This document shows, one piece after another, positions 16,978-25,977 of a stretch of DNA of 64,000 bases; within the stretch, counting starts at the first letter, position 1; the number at the start of each line of letters is the position of its first letter. The notes beneath the pieces are model-generated. The model saw nothing but the letters and a program-made list of their open reading frames with translations, did not search any database and was not told where the DNA came from. The DNA lies in the NCBI RefSeq assembly GCF_900104695.1, contig NZ_FNSW01000001.1, forward strand, positions 4,458,001-4,522,000, read 5' to 3'. The stretch is from Paenibacillus sp. GP183. Lineage in GTDB: Bacteria; Bacillota; Bacilli; Paenibacillales; NBRC-103111. Position numbers and translations under genes: made by a program.

Positions 16978-17414
16978 AAGAGATCTACTTGATCAGTCAC
17001 CAGCTGCTTTATTATTCAGGCTCCAAAATGAACCTGCATGCCAAGCTTGCTCGATGCCTTTCCCAAACACGGACTTTGCGGCCCAGTTTTCAGCTTCTGC
17101 TTAATGAATGGTATCAGGATGCGGAAGCAGCTATTCATCGTTTTAAAAACAGGCTTGGCAGTGATGAAGCCCATAGCTTTGGTGAAACGCTGAATGCAAT
17201 GCGGCTGGGTGAGCATGAAGATTACTATGATCTGATCAAGCAGCGGATTACGGATTATAAGGAAAAAATAGAACTCAATCGGGAAAGCAAAAAAGAAGCC
17301 GTGTCCTATGTGCTGTTCGTACTGGCCGGGTTACCGATTTTGAACACCATTCGTGTCTTCATGTATCCATGGATCGTGGAGGGACAGCAATTATTTAACT
17401 CCATCAATGGATAA
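16893..17414 (+). CDS. tadC: TadC-like platform protein, C-terminal part (frameshifted)
   Basis: Homologous sequence starts at about VLLQLKERRAQRIVKEIYLI, just after the A5 run at 16930. It contains the cytosolic F domain and a final membrane helix (VSYVLFVLAGLPILNTI). There is no ribosome-binding site for a separate start, so it should be read as the second half of tadC. Whether the cell makes a whole TadC depends on whether the missing base is real. Confidence 0.72.
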   Translation: MQFIFLDLYHFDQKVLLQLKERRAQRIVKEIYLISHQLLYYSGSKMNLHAKLARCLSQTRTLRPSFQLLLNEWYQDAEAAIHRFKNRLGSDEAHSFGETLNAMRLGEHEDYYDLIKQRITDYKEKIELNRESKKEAVSYVLFVLAGLPILNTIRVFMYPWIVEGQQLFNSING

Positions 17415-17432
17415 AAGGGAGCTGTAACGAAA

Positions 17433-17582
17433 ATGAGAAATATTTTGATTACGGTAATGATGTTAATCGTTGTGGCCTTTCTGTTCACTTCCATTGTAAA
17501 CAACGGAAATTCAGGGATGAGGCATAACATTCAAAACCACGGGACAACAGCCAATACCAACATCACGGCGCTAACGCCTTGA
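17433..17582 (+). CDS. Small membrane peptide 1 of the Tad operon, possible pilin-like subunit
   Basis: The peptide has 49 residues. A hydrophobic helix from residue 4 to about 21 (ILITVMMLIVVAFLFTSIV) is followed by a polar Asn/Gly/Thr-rich tail. AGGGAG lies upstream of ATG 17433. Size, topology and place (directly after tadC) are those of Flp-type pilins, but I do not see the usual G/XXXXEY leader motif. It is clearly related to the next peptide (both start R-x-ILITVM). The pilin role is inference. Confidence 0.65.
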   Translation: MRNILITVMMLIVVAFLFTSIVNNGNSGMRHNIQNHGTTANTNITALTP

Positions 17583-17725
17583 GATCTATCTTGATTACTG
17601 TGATGCTGGTCATTGTAGTTATTGTCATTTATAACAATGTGGTGGGAGGCAGCGGCGGTACTAAGCAGCAGGTCAAAGACAGCGGGGCACGGATCAATGG
17701 TACGATCCAAAGTATGGATCCATGA
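17579..17725 (+). CDS. Small membrane peptide 2 of the Tad operon, paralogue of peptide 1
   Basis: The peptide has 48 residues and starts with TTG in the overlap TTGA of the preceding stop; its own stop overlaps the next ATG as ATGA. The helix SILITVMLVIVVIVIY is followed by a Gly/Ser/Lys/Gln-rich tail ending IQSMDP. The double overlap shows tight translational coupling and supports the reading frame despite the short length. It is probably a minor or major pilin-like subunit, by context only. Confidence 0.65.
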   Translation: MRSILITVMLVIVVIVIYNNVVGGSGGTKQQVKDSGARINGTIQSMDP

Positions 17726-18147
17726 AGCAGATATTGGTTTTTATTCTGTTTGCGGCTATGCTTTGCTGGTTTATGTTTGCGCCCGTTTATAAGCATGTGA
17801 TCATTTTAAGACAAGCTTTATTGCAAAAGGAGGTCGATTATTTGCTGGAAATCGGCGCAAGCGGGCTGCATGGTTACATCAGTCCGGCCATGGTGGCAGC
17901 TTCCAAGGTACGGCTCCAGGGCAGAGGCTTTGAACCCAGCGATTTGGCATACACGGTGACCACAACCAATGCAGTAAACGGTGAAGATCCCAGCGTCCCG
18001 GTGATGAGGGGAATTGGAATTGGTTTGCAGGTGACCTATCCGTATAATCGACTATTTGTAATCGACCAACTGGTTGGTATCTCCGTTCCGGCTGCTGCTG
18101 CCCGCATGGGAGCGGCAGGAATGAAAATGAGCGAATATGTTCATTGA
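17722..18147 (+). CDS. TadE-like pseudopilin candidate
   Basis: The protein has 141 residues. An N-terminal membrane helix (residues 3-21) is followed by an exported domain with an Ala-rich end. The start overlaps the stop of small peptide 2 (ATGA). I do not recognise a named family, but single-helix proteins of this size close to tadC in Tad operons are usually TadE/TadF-type pseudopilins. Confidence 0.6.
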   Translation: MKQILVFILFAAMLCWFMFAPVYKHVIILRQALLQKEVDYLLEIGASGLHGYISPAMVAASKVRLQGRGFEPSDLAYTVTTTNAVNGEDPSVPVMRGIGIGLQVTYPYNRLFVIDQLVGISVPAAAARMGAAGMKMSEYVH

Positions 18148-18165
18148 GCCCGAGGGTGCGTCATC

Positions 18166-18648
18166 ATGCATAAAATGCTGCTGTTAATTCTCATGAGCTT
18201 ATTTTATATGACCTTGTACGCTCTGCAGACTGATGAAGAAGTAGCGATGCATACCTATTTTCGCGGCAAGCACGGGTTGGATGCCGATGTTCACGCCGCA
18301 GCCCAGCAAAGTGATGCGGCAAAGCTGGCACAGGGTGTTCATGCCATTGATACTGCGCAAGCGCAAAGCTCGGCGCTGCAGTTTTTGCAATCCAATCTAC
18401 GCCTGGATGCCAACAATGATCCGTTACCCAGCACTTTTTTTCGCAATCGGGTAGAGGTGCTGCTCTTTAAGGTAGTTAACGATCAAGAGGTGTTTCCTTA
18501 TACGTATACCCATCCCCTCTACGGGTACACGGTTACTCTCCAAAAGCCGGGTGTGATCATGTTTATTCGCCTCGATTATCCCCGGACTTATTCCGTCCTG
18601 CAGCCTATCAGCTGGACCCTCAAGGCTGCAGCGGAAATGGTATATTAA
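18166..18648 (+). CDS. Secreted or anchored protein at the end of the Tad operon
   Basis: The protein has 160 residues. The N-terminal hydrophobic segment (MLLLILMSLFYMTLYAL) anchors an exported domain with Ala/Gln-rich helices and a beta-rich C-terminal half (YTYTHPLYGYTVTLQKPG). It lies 18 nt after the previous gene and is the last before a strong terminator. By position it is probably a pilus component or pseudopilin; there is no clear family. Confidence 0.6.
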   Translation: MHKMLLLILMSLFYMTLYALQTDEEVAMHTYFRGKHGLDADVHAAAQQSDAAKLAQGVHAIDTAQAQSSALQFLQSNLRLDANNDPLPSTFFRNRVEVLLFKVVNDQEVFPYTYTHPLYGYTVTLQKPGVIMFIRLDYPRTYSVLQPISWTLKAAAEMVY

Positions 18649-18651
18649 GAC

Positions 18652-18697
18652 AAAAGCTGATCTCCAAGTGGAATTTACTTGGAGATCAGCTTTTTTG
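18652..18697 (+). terminator. Strong Rho-independent terminator of the Tad operon
   Basis: A perfect 17-bp stem (AAAGCTGATCTCCAAGT with its complement) with a 7-nt loop and a T6 run starts 4 nt after the last stop codon. Confidence 0.95.
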
Positions 18698-18828
18698 ATT
18701 GGGGAAGCCCTCGCCTTCATGTGCATCCATTGCCTGATCTTTGCTTTTTTGGAGGGGAACGTTTAATGTGAATTTAAGAGATGAATATTCCACACGACTT
18801 CTTAAAATCGTTCTTTCCGGAGGTTATT

Positions 18829-20037
18829 ATGAATATTTTTGAGCAAAGACAGCAGCAGCTTCAAACCGAATTGAGCCGGAGAGGGATTGCCGGTTTTTTG
18901 GTTAATCATTATGTTGATCTCTATTATTACTCGGGGACTATGCAGACCGGGTATTTGTTTATTCCGGCTGAGGGAGAATCCGTGTATTTCGTGCGCAGGA
19001 GTCTTTCCCGAGCAGCTGAAGAAGCATCAGCCCTTGTCGAGCCGTTTGGCTCGATGAAAACACTCAAAGAGCGCATCGCTGCGCGAAATCCGCACATGTT
19101 TGAACCAGCGGGAGCCGACCCCGCCGCGGCTCCCGTTCGCTTCGCGACCGAGCTGGACGTGCTGCCCGTCCAGCATCTCCAGCGCCTCGAGGCCGCCTTC
19201 GCCGGCATCGCCTGGGAGGATGGCTCCCTCCTCGTGAGGGAGCAGCGCATGCTGAAATCGCCGGACGAGGTCGCGGCGATCAAAAAGGCTGCGTTCGCGG
19301 TGGACGCAGCCTTGGAAGCAGCCATCCGACACGTGCGAGTCGGCATGGCCGAGTTCGAGCTGATGGCTTTCATCGAGCATCAGCTTAGAATGCAAGGGCA
19401 CCAGGGGCTCACGCGCATGCGCACTTACAATTCCGAGTTGATCACCGGAATGGTGGCGGCAGGCGCTTCGGCGGCGGTGCCCACTTATTTTGACGGGCCG
19501 GCCGGGGGCACGGGACTTCACCCGTCCAGCCCGCAAAGCTCAGGCCGGGCGCTGATCCAGCACGGCGAACCGATTCTCGTCGATATCGGCTGCACGCTCG
19601 ACGGCTATTTGATCGATCAGACGCGTACGCTCGTGATCGGCGATCTGGACCCGGAGCTGCAGCGCGCTTACGAGGTGGCGGAGCAGGTGCTCCGCGCAAC
19701 CGAGGCCAGGCTGCAGCCGGGCACAATCAGTGAGCATCTGTATCTGCTCGCTCTGGATCAAGTGAAGGAAGCGGGGCTCAGCGACCACTTCATGGGTTAC
19801 GGCGAGGACCAAGTGAAATTCCTTGGTCACGGCATCGGGCTCGAAATCGACGAGCTGCCCGTTCTCGCCAAGGGGTTCAAAACCCCGCTGGCGCCGGGCA
19901 TGGTCATCGCCATCGAGCCCAAGTTTACCTTTCCGGGCCGAGGCGTCGTCGGCATCGAGAACACCTATCTCATCACCGAACAGGGTTATGAGAATCTTTC
20001 GATTTCCCGAGAAGGAATCATACGCATTTTTGAGTGA
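18829..20037 (+). CDS. M24 family Xaa-Pro aminopeptidase-like protein
   Basis: The protein has 402 residues. An N-terminal creatinase-like domain (1-135) is followed by a pita-bread M24 domain. Visible metal ligands are Asp in LVDIGCTLDGYLIDQTRT, His in GHGIGLEIDE, and Glu in AIEPKFTFPG and GIENTYL. It is expected to be a cytosolic dimetal enzyme that removes N-terminal residues before proline. I chose ATG 18829 because GGAGG stands 7 nt upstream. The central part is very rich in GC compared with both ends. Confidence 0.9.
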   Translation: MNIFEQRQQQLQTELSRRGIAGFLVNHYVDLYYYSGTMQTGYLFIPAEGESVYFVRRSLSRAAEEASALVEPFGSMKTLKERIAARNPHMFEPAGADPAAAPVRFATELDVLPVQHLQRLEAAFAGIAWEDGSLLVREQRMLKSPDEVAAIKKAAFAVDAALEAAIRHVRVGMAEFELMAFIEHQLRMQGHQGLTRMRTYNSELITGMVAAGASAAVPTYFDGPAGGTGLHPSSPQSSGRALIQHGEPILVDIGCTLDGYLIDQTRTLVIGDLDPELQRAYEVAEQVLRATEARLQPGTISEHLYLLALDQVKEAGLSDHFMGYGEDQVKFLGHGIGLEIDELPVLAKGFKTPLAPGMVIAIEPKFTFPGRGVVGIENTYLITEQGYENLSISREGIIRIFE

Positions 20038-20075
20038 ATTCCTTAATGACTTGATCTTCCCAGCCCTACTAAGTC

Positions 20076-20657
20076 TTAAATCTTCTCAATAACCTTATCA
20101 ATCAATCCATAAGACTGCGCATCCTCAGCGGACAAGAAATAGTCGCGGTCCGTATCGCGTTCTACCTTTTCCATAGGCTGCTTGGTCGTATCGGAAATAA
20201 TTTGATTCAACACACGCCTTGTCTTCAAAATATGATTTGCGCGAATACTGATATCGCTGGCTTGTCCCTGAGCTCCGCCCCATGGCTGATGGATCATCAC
20301 TTCAGCGTTGGGCAAAGCAAATCTTTTGCCGGGAGCTCCGGCTGTCAGGAGAATCGCGCCCATCGAAGCGGCCATTCCTACACAAATGGTGGATACATCA
20401 GGTTTGATGAAACGCATCGTATCATAGATAGCTAGCCCCGCCGTTGTGCTTCCCCCAGGTGAATTCACATATAAACTGATGTCCTTCTCCGGATCCTCAG
20501 CCGACAAAAACAGCAGCTGAGCAATTACTGCATTCGCTATCTGATCATTAATTTCGGTTCCCACAAATACAATCCGATCTTTTAGCAGTCTGGAATAAAT
20601 ATCATAAGAACGCTCTCCACGAGAGCTTTGTTCTACAACCATAGGTATAAAACTCAT
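20076..20657 (-). CDS. clpP: ATP-dependent Clp protease proteolytic subunit
   Basis: The protein has 193 residues and begins [10 protein letters not shown] as ClpP does. The catalytic Ser is in GMAASMGA, His in MIHQPWGG, and Asp in the [11 protein letters not shown] segment. ClpP forms the tetradecameric chamber that degrades proteins delivered by ClpX or ClpC. The start is the second ATG of the frame, 9 nt after AGAGG on the minus strand. It is converged on by the M24 peptidase. It may be one of several ClpP paralogues, as is common in Paenibacillus. Confidence 0.95.
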   Translation of the reverse strand: MSFIPMVVEQSSRGERSYDIYSRLLKDRIVFVGTEINDQIANAVIAQLLFLSAEDPEKDISLYVNSPGGSTTAGLAIYDTMRFIKPDVSTICVGMAASMGAILLTAGAPGKRFALPNAEVMIHQPWGGAQGQASDISIRANHILKTRRVLNQIISDTTKQPMEKVERDTDRDYFLSAEDAQSYGLIDKVIEKI

Positions 20658-20709
20658 TGAACTCATCCTCTCTTTGTAAACCTTGAAATTAACCTCTAAC
20701 CAGCCAGCT

Positions 20710-20997
20710 TTAAGCAGCCAAACCTTGTACAGAATTACTTTCATGAATGCTTTTTCCAAACCCGGAGGAAATCATGATTAGCTTTACAGATTGTTCGGCA
20801 GGTGCCGGAAAAAGCTCCCAACGGGTGATCGTTGCTTCTGATTCGCCAGTATTCAGCAATTGTCGATAAGCATCCATATCCACAACCTTGTCAGCAGCAG
20901 CTTTTTGCGGTATGCGGCTCTGTTCCCAAACCAATATAGGATTTTCTTGGACTTCCCTTTTTGAACCTTCATCAGCCTTATTCATTTCCTCATTCAT
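20710..20997 (-). CDS. Small hypothetical protein coupled to a helix-turn-helix gene
   Basis: The protein has 95 residues. It is charged at the N-terminus and has no membrane helix. ATG 20997 lies 8 nt after AAGGAGG and overlaps the 3' end of the upstream regulator gene, so the two are translated together. I recognise no family. Confidence 0.6.
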   Translation of the reverse strand: MNEEMNKADEGSKREVQENPILVWEQSRIPQKAAADKVVDMDAYRQLLNTGESEATITRWELFPAPAEQSVKLIMISSGFGKSIHESNSVQGLAA

Positions 20998-21598
20998 CTG
21001 CATTTCCTCCTTGTGCTGGCTTTGGATATACGGCAAGCAATACATTGTAATCTACGCTGCAGTCCTTTTTGCCATGATAACGATCCACTAATTGCTGTAC
21101 GAGAGCCACATACTCCTCTACAAAAGCATTCCTTTCTTCCTGATCGGAGAGCTGAACCCGCAATTGCAGGGCTGCACTGGGTATTGTCTCGTTTTCATCG
21201 GATTGCTCCATAAGCAGTAGCGCATCCCTTTTAATTCGCTCGGAAGTGTCAATCAAATGAGCGAGTGCGCTTTGATCCTTAAGCTTTTGCATCGTCTCCG
21301 GTTTCATGCTAAGGGATTCTGCGAGAACGAAGCTCTTGGCGATAGATCTGTACAGCAGCTCAACCAAATTGCGTACTTGCCTGGAACCGACTCGTTCGAC
21401 CAAACCTGCTTTTTCCAGTGCTTTCAAATGATAATTCACCCGTTGCGGCTGTTCGCCAAGCTGACGGGCCACTTCTGCGGCGGATGCCGGCTCCATCAAA
21501 CGGGCGACAATTTCACCCCGTAAAGGATTGAGCAGAGCCATAGCCTGTTCCGGTGTCTCGACCACATAGCTATTTGGAAGTTCGCTCAACAAGGCCAT
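20990..21598 (-). CDS. ArsR-type winged-helix transcriptional regulator
   Basis: The protein has 202 residues. The N-terminal winged helix (about residues 15-75) shows NPLRGEIVARLMEPASAAEVARQL followed by RVNYHLKALEKAGLVERVG, the recognition helix and wing of ArsR/HTH_20 regulators. The C-terminal 120 residues are helical and probably hold the effector or dimer domain. The promoter region is divergent from the left end of the Tn7-like remnant, suggesting the transposon inserted upstream of this gene. Confidence 0.8.
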   Translation of the reverse strand: MALLSELPNSYVVETPEQAMALLNPLRGEIVARLMEPASAAEVARQLGEQPQRVNYHLKALEKAGLVERVGSRQVRNLVELLYRSIAKSFVLAESLSMKPETMQKLKDQSALAHLIDTSERIKRDALLLMEQSDENETIPSAALQLRVQLSDQEERNAFVEEYVALVQQLVDRYHGKKDCSVDYNVLLAVYPKPAQGGNADE

Positions 21599-21690
21599 AT
21601 CACACCTTTAATAATATTATATTACGTAAAAACATTTTATTACGTGGGATTGTGTTTGTCAAATATTTTTGTTGTTGGTTGTTGTCGGCT

Positions 21691-21770
21691 GACAAATATG
21701 TTTTGAAGTAGACAAATATGTTTTGAAGTGCCAAACATTGTTTTGAAGTGCCAAATAAAGTTTTGAAGTA
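21691..21770 (+). repeat. Four tandem 20-bp TnsB-site-like repeats at the Tn7-like left end
   Basis: Units of exactly 20 bp start at 21691, 21711, 21731 and 21751. The first is GACAAATATGTTTTGAAGTA, and later ones vary at the first two and the middle positions. They resemble the GACAATAAAGTCTTAAACT sites of Tn7 that TnsB binds. Confidence 0.85.
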
Positions 21771-21791
21771 CGGGTTTATACGCTAAATTTA

Positions 21792-22698
21792 ATGGAGAAA
21801 ATAAGTAGTAACCATTCAGACGTAGCAGACAATAGTTGCTTCAACATGCGCCCTTACCACATGGTATGGGCGATTATCATTTTATGGACGGTGATTCTCT
21901 TGAATAGAGGTAATGCAGTCAGAAAATATCAAGAAAATAAAAAGAAAGATGGACGTGGACAAGGGTACGGTGCCGAGTACAAGCCGTTTATACAAGCTAG
22001 TGATAATAAAACTCCTTCCGATGGTTATCTAACTCGGGATCTAGGATGGAAAACAGGAAGAATTCATCATACCTTGTCAAAGGTCGAGTACCGATATTTA
22101 ATGCTTCTGAATTGGATGGATAATGTCGTGGATATAAGAGAGCAGTACCCTCTTGAAATAGAGCGGACGTTAGAAATATCAAAACAGTTGAATATACCTC
22201 ATGCACATATTGATAACGTGCCAGTATATCCTACTACAGATCTATTGGATCAGACAAAGGAGTAATCGATTCTGTACGAACTGTAAAGGAAGTTAGCGAT
22301 CTGAGTACAAGAACTCTTGAGTTATTTGAGATTGAAAAACACTATTTTCTTGAGCAGGGGATCGATTGGGGGATAATCATTAATTCACAATTGCCAGTGA
22401 ACATGGTACGAAATATTGAATGGATGTTCGAAGGGAGATTTTTGGATAGTGACCTGGTCTGGACGGTGATTTGGTAGAGTACATTCAGCTGCCTTTCATA
22501 AAACTCTTAATAGAAGATGGCGCTTTAACTCCAATTCAGAAATTATGTTTGCAAGCGGATAATAAATTCGGTCTGGAACAGGGCTCAAGCATGTTTTTAT
22601 TGAAACATCTGTTAGCCAATAAGATTATCCACACCGATATGAATAGATTCATTAGAAATTCATCACCATTGTTGATAAGTAAGGAGATGATTAGATGA
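21792..22698 (+). pseudogene. tnsA: TnsA-like endonuclease, broken by two frameshifts
   Basis: The pieces lie in frames that each step back by one base. Part 1 (to about 22258) holds GRGQGYGAEYKPF, HTLSKVEYRYLMLLNW with the probable catalytic Glu, and VYPTTDLL. Part 2 (about 22259-22440) holds RTVKEVSDLSTRTLELFEIE and GIDWGIII. Part 3 (22471-22698) holds FGLEQGSSMFLLKHLLANK, the C-terminal TnsA domain. TnsA cuts the 5' ends of the transposon in Tn7. With two frame changes it is not translated as one protein. Confidence 0.8.
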
Positions 22699-23179
22699 TA
22701 TACGAAAATTCAATTATACAACTTCTTCATAGTGATAATAAACAAAATCGTTTGATTCGAGTCTGCTGGATCTCAAACGATCTTCAGAATCTTATAGTGA
22801 TTGATATTACAGATTTCAAAAACGTGGACTTCCCATATTTCGTAAAAATGGAGGACCTGTTAAATGATTTTGAGGAATCGAGGGCTAAAAAAATAGATTT
22901 CGAACCGGATTTACATATAATAAATCCTTCGGAAGAGTACCTAATGAAATATGCCGATAAATTGAATATGAAGTGGAAACTGATTGAGGAATTAGTGTCT
23001 ACCGAACCCGCCATATACATCCCAGAGGAGCGGTGGAAACTTCTTGAAGAGTTGACCGCAAAAACTGGTGTTCAAGCCAATGTAATTTATGATCTGCTTA
23101 AGCGTTACTGGTTTTATGGGAAGACAATAAACGGGTTACTTCCTAATTACTTTGATTGTGGAGCGAAAGGTGAGTCAAG
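22695..23179 (+). pseudogene. tnsB: TnsB N-terminal fragment
   Basis: About 160 residues of the N-terminal part of a TnsB/TniA-type transposase remain: IRVCWISNDLQNLIVIDI, the KWKLIEELV helix, and VIYDLLKRYWFYGKTINGLLPNYF. The RNase H core with the DDE residues is absent. The sequence stops being TnsB-like at about CGAKGES, where TnsD-like sequence begins in another frame. It starts with ATG overlapping the end of tnsA. Confidence 0.75.
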
Positions 23180-24777
23180 GCATATATTCCGTTTGTGTCT
23201 CCTTTTTTGGAGAAATCAACATGGGGAAACTTATTTGATGATGTATATAAATTTCATAGTATCGATAGAATTTTCGATCAGCAAATTAAATATTGTCCTC
23301 AATGTATGTGGGATGATTATAACCAAGAAGGAAATTGCTATGTTCATCGTGAACACCAATTTGGCTTTATGAATTTTTGTGTAAAGCATAAAATTAATTT
23401 AGTAAAAGAGTGCCCTGAATGTAAGGAACTCTATGCAGATATAAAAGGACAATATCTATCTTTGTTGCCTATATGCAAAAATAATCATATTGTTCAAGTA
23501 CCTGAATCGGAATGTTATGATTCGTTCTTGATGGAAATCATAGATGATTTCAAAATATTAATTAAGCATTATGGAAAACTTGATGCTGATCTATTCATGG
23601 ACAAGTTAATAATTGCTCTGGGAAACAGAGGGTACATACATTATAAAGGTGCGATTGATAAAATTAGGGTAATAGAAGATCTGTTTACTTTTTTTGATGT
23701 AAGCAATCTTGAAAAAATTGGAGTTTATAAAGAAAATCTTGTTAAACATTTTAAAATAACAAAGTTATTTACTAGGGAAAATATGGTTATGGTAATCTTG
23801 AGAATTTCATACTTAGTAATGAAACTTATTCATTAGACCTTCCATTTGGTTGTGGACCCTGGCCTTGCTTAAATAAAAATAATATATGTCCATTTAGTAG
23901 TGAGTTTGTTATTAAACATTGTAACAGAGCATACAAACAAATCATCTCGGCTTCATTTTCCTGTCCACATTGCGGGTTTACCTATATTAAACGCTACTAT
24001 CCTAAAGATATTGAAAATAAGAGTAGATATTTCATCGCTGATCACGGTGAGTTGTGGAGAGAAAAAGTTAATGGTTTACTTAGAGAAAATAAATCTATTC
24101 TATTTATTTCTAAGTTTGTGGGTTCCGATATGGAAACAATTAATAAATTTAGGGATAATATTAATTATCAAGATGAAAAAGGTCTTGCTGGCAGACCTGG
24201 ACATGCATTAAATGACCTTAAGAAAGAGTTAGTAGATTTATTGCAAAGTCAATTAAAAGGAAAAAATAGAAAGCAGATTAAAATTTTTTTTGGATTTTCA
24301 AAATACGATAAGCTTATGAAGCATGAGAGAGTGTGGATGGAGGAAATGTTGCCACCAAGAAAAATTAACTTAATAAAAAAAATCAATTATAAAGAGCATG
24401 ATGAAGAAACTTATCCACTTATTGAACAAGTGGCGAAGCAAATATATTTGGAAAATCCTCCAGTAAGAATTACAAAAACTATGATTTTGAAAAGGGTATC
24501 GTCTTTTGAATTGGCAAGATTGAATGGAAGGAATAAACATAAATTCGTCAGAATAAATCAAACTCTTGAAGTTTATTCAGAGAAAATAGATGATTTCTTA
24601 ATAAGGATTTTCCCCATAGTAATCAATCGATTTGAACAAAGCGAGAAATATAAGACTTTGAATTGGGGATTAATAATTCATAAATTACATAGTGGTTACA
24701 AAGGAGCATCACCCAAAACTAAAGAATGGGTTATCGGTAAAATTGAAGAATATAATTCTTGTACTAAAAGGATGTGA
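23174..24777 (+). pseudogene. tnsD: TnsD/TniQ-like target-selection protein, truncated and frameshifted
   Basis: Part 1 (to about 23790) holds YCPQCMWDDYNQEGNCYVHR and FCVKHKINLVKECPEC, the CCCH-type zinc motif of TniQ. Part 2, in the -1 frame from about 23785 to 24777, holds LPFGCGPWPCLNKN, FSCPHCGFTYIKRYY, and a helical C-terminal domain with GRPGHALNDLK. The normal N-terminus is missing because of the deletion that joins it to tnsB. TnsD proteins bind the attachment site that a Tn7-like element uses. Confidence 0.78.
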
Positions 24778-24793
24778 AGTAGACAAATTTATT

Positions 24794-25066
24794 AATGAAT
24801 TTTATTTACAATGACGCAGGGTTTGTTCAGCACCCTCAATAGCGATATCCACCCAATAAAGGTTGCACGGATTTGAAAATAAATGATCGCTATCTAAAGG
24901 TGTCTATTGGTGAAAAGAAAGGTGGTCTAGACCCCTTTACTGTCGGCTCCACAAGAAGGCAAGTTGAAAGGCTGCTAAGTCATAACGATCGGCAACCTTA
25001 TTTTTCAAACTTCCTTTTTGTACCAATTATCCGCCTGCATTCCGCAATGGAGTAACAAGAGACTTT
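24794..25066. other. Intergenic stretch after the Tn7-like remnant
   Basis: I see no gene here. TGTCGGCT, the same octamer as the transposon left end, recurs at 24941 followed by CCACAAGA. It could be another relic of the element or chance. Confidence 0.4.
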
Positions 25067-25843
25067 TTATTGCTCCTGCTTGGGAGATTTGGAGTTTAGG
25101 TAGTACTCTATGCCGTCCAGAATTCGCTCCAGTCCGAAATCGAAGTCGTTTAAGACGGTGTGATCTTCTTCGTTCTCACCTGTATAGGCACCAGACATTA
25201 CAACCGGATGCAAATTCGGAAAACGTTCTGGTGTGACCAGTTGCTTCAACGCGGCACTGTAATCTAGCCCGCTGAAAGCGCCTGGACTTGCACCCGCCCG
25301 AAGGGCACTTTCAATGTCACGAACCAACATACCGCTCGCACGAGCATAACTGCTCAAAAGAAGAATAACGGACATTTTTTCATTGTTGTTCAGACGGAGT
25401 CCGTCCATAGCGCCCAGCGCCCAATCCACGACTCGGAGGTTGTTTGGGGTAATGGGGACGCCTGAAATCGGAATATCTCCGAACCAGGAATGCTCCCGGT
25501 AGACAGCCATGATTGCCGGAACAAATTTCTGCAGGCTTTCACGCCAGTGTTCCCCTTCCATCCTCTCGGGAAGAACTCTGTCGCATGCGGCCTCCTGCAT
25601 GAGCAATAACAAGTCGTCCTTGCTTGGAATGTACCTGTAGAGGGACATCGTAGTAAAGCCCAGGGAAGCCGCTACCCGATTCATGGAAACGGAGGACAGC
25701 CCCTCTTTGTCAGCGATTGAAACCGCAGCATCCACGATTTGTTTAATGCTCATCTCACGCTTCGGTCCCCGCTGAGGTTGTTTGACGAGCCCCCAGCTGA
25801 GCGCCACTCCGCGCGGCAATTTTCCCTCAATTTCGCAATTCAT
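25067..25843 (-). CDS. TetR/AcrR-family repressor, probably of the adjacent ABC exporter
   Basis: The protein has 258 residues. After about 30 residues comes the TetR helix-turn-helix (IVDAAVSIADKEGLSSVSMNRVAASLGFTTMSLYRYIPSKDDL in pieces, about 35-80) and a C-terminal domain of the TetR_C_1 class. ATG 25843 has GGAGGG at the right distance. It is divergent from the DrrA-type ATPase, with a 134-nt intergenic region rich in repeats, so it very likely represses that exporter and itself. The ligand is not known. Confidence 0.88.
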   Translation of the reverse strand: MNCEIEGKLPRGVALSWGLVKQPQRGPKREMSIKQIVDAAVSIADKEGLSSVSMNRVAASLGFTTMSLYRYIPSKDDLLLLMQEAACDRVLPERMEGEHWRESLQKFVPAIMAVYREHSWFGDIPISGVPITPNNLRVVDWALGAMDGLRLNNNEKMSVILLLSSYARASGMLVRDIESALRAGASPGAFSGLDYSAALKQLVTPERFPNLHPVVMSGAYTGENEEDHTVLNDFDFGLERILDGIEYYLNSKSPKQEQ

Positions 25844-25905
25844 TGTGAAGACCCTCCTGAGTGTCAATATGTCTCTTAATCGCATTCAAAATTAATCCTT
25901 GCACA

Positions 25906-25956
25906 ATAACTGTATACATAATATACTGTGTATGCAATATACTGTTTATTATATAA
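25906..25956. promoter_or_regulatory. Candidate TetR operator region
   Basis: ATATACTG occurs at about 25921 and 25938, 17 nt apart, and the interval GTATAC...GTATGC forms an imperfect palindrome. It lies between the divergent starts of the TetR gene and the ABC ATPase gene. A related ACAGTATATGGTATA stretch lies at 27743, ahead of the HIT gene. Confidence 0.45.
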
Positions 25957-25977
25957 GCAGAAAGGAAGTCGGAAAAT

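Larger units (their letters stand above)
21683..24793 (+). mobile_element. Degenerate Tn7-like transposon
   Basis: The left end starts with TGTCGGCTGACAAAT, very close to the TGT-n-GACAAAAT end of Tn7, and carries four end repeats. tnsA, a tnsB 5' part and tnsD follow in Tn7 order on one strand, but tnsC and the tnsB catalytic core are missing and frames are broken. A further GACAAAT site lies at 24780, in the same orientation as the left end. No convincing inverted right end is visible. The stretch has low GC compared with its flanks. It cannot transpose by itself. Confidence 0.8.

Noticed and set aside
21691-21770. Four tandem 20-bp repeats as a CRISPR array
   Set aside because: The units touch each other with no spacers, and they match the Tn7 end-site pattern next to a TGT terminus and tnsA.
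24873-25055. 60-codon frame after the Tn7-like remnant
   Set aside because: No ribosome-binding site and no recognisable sequence; it falls in transposon debris.
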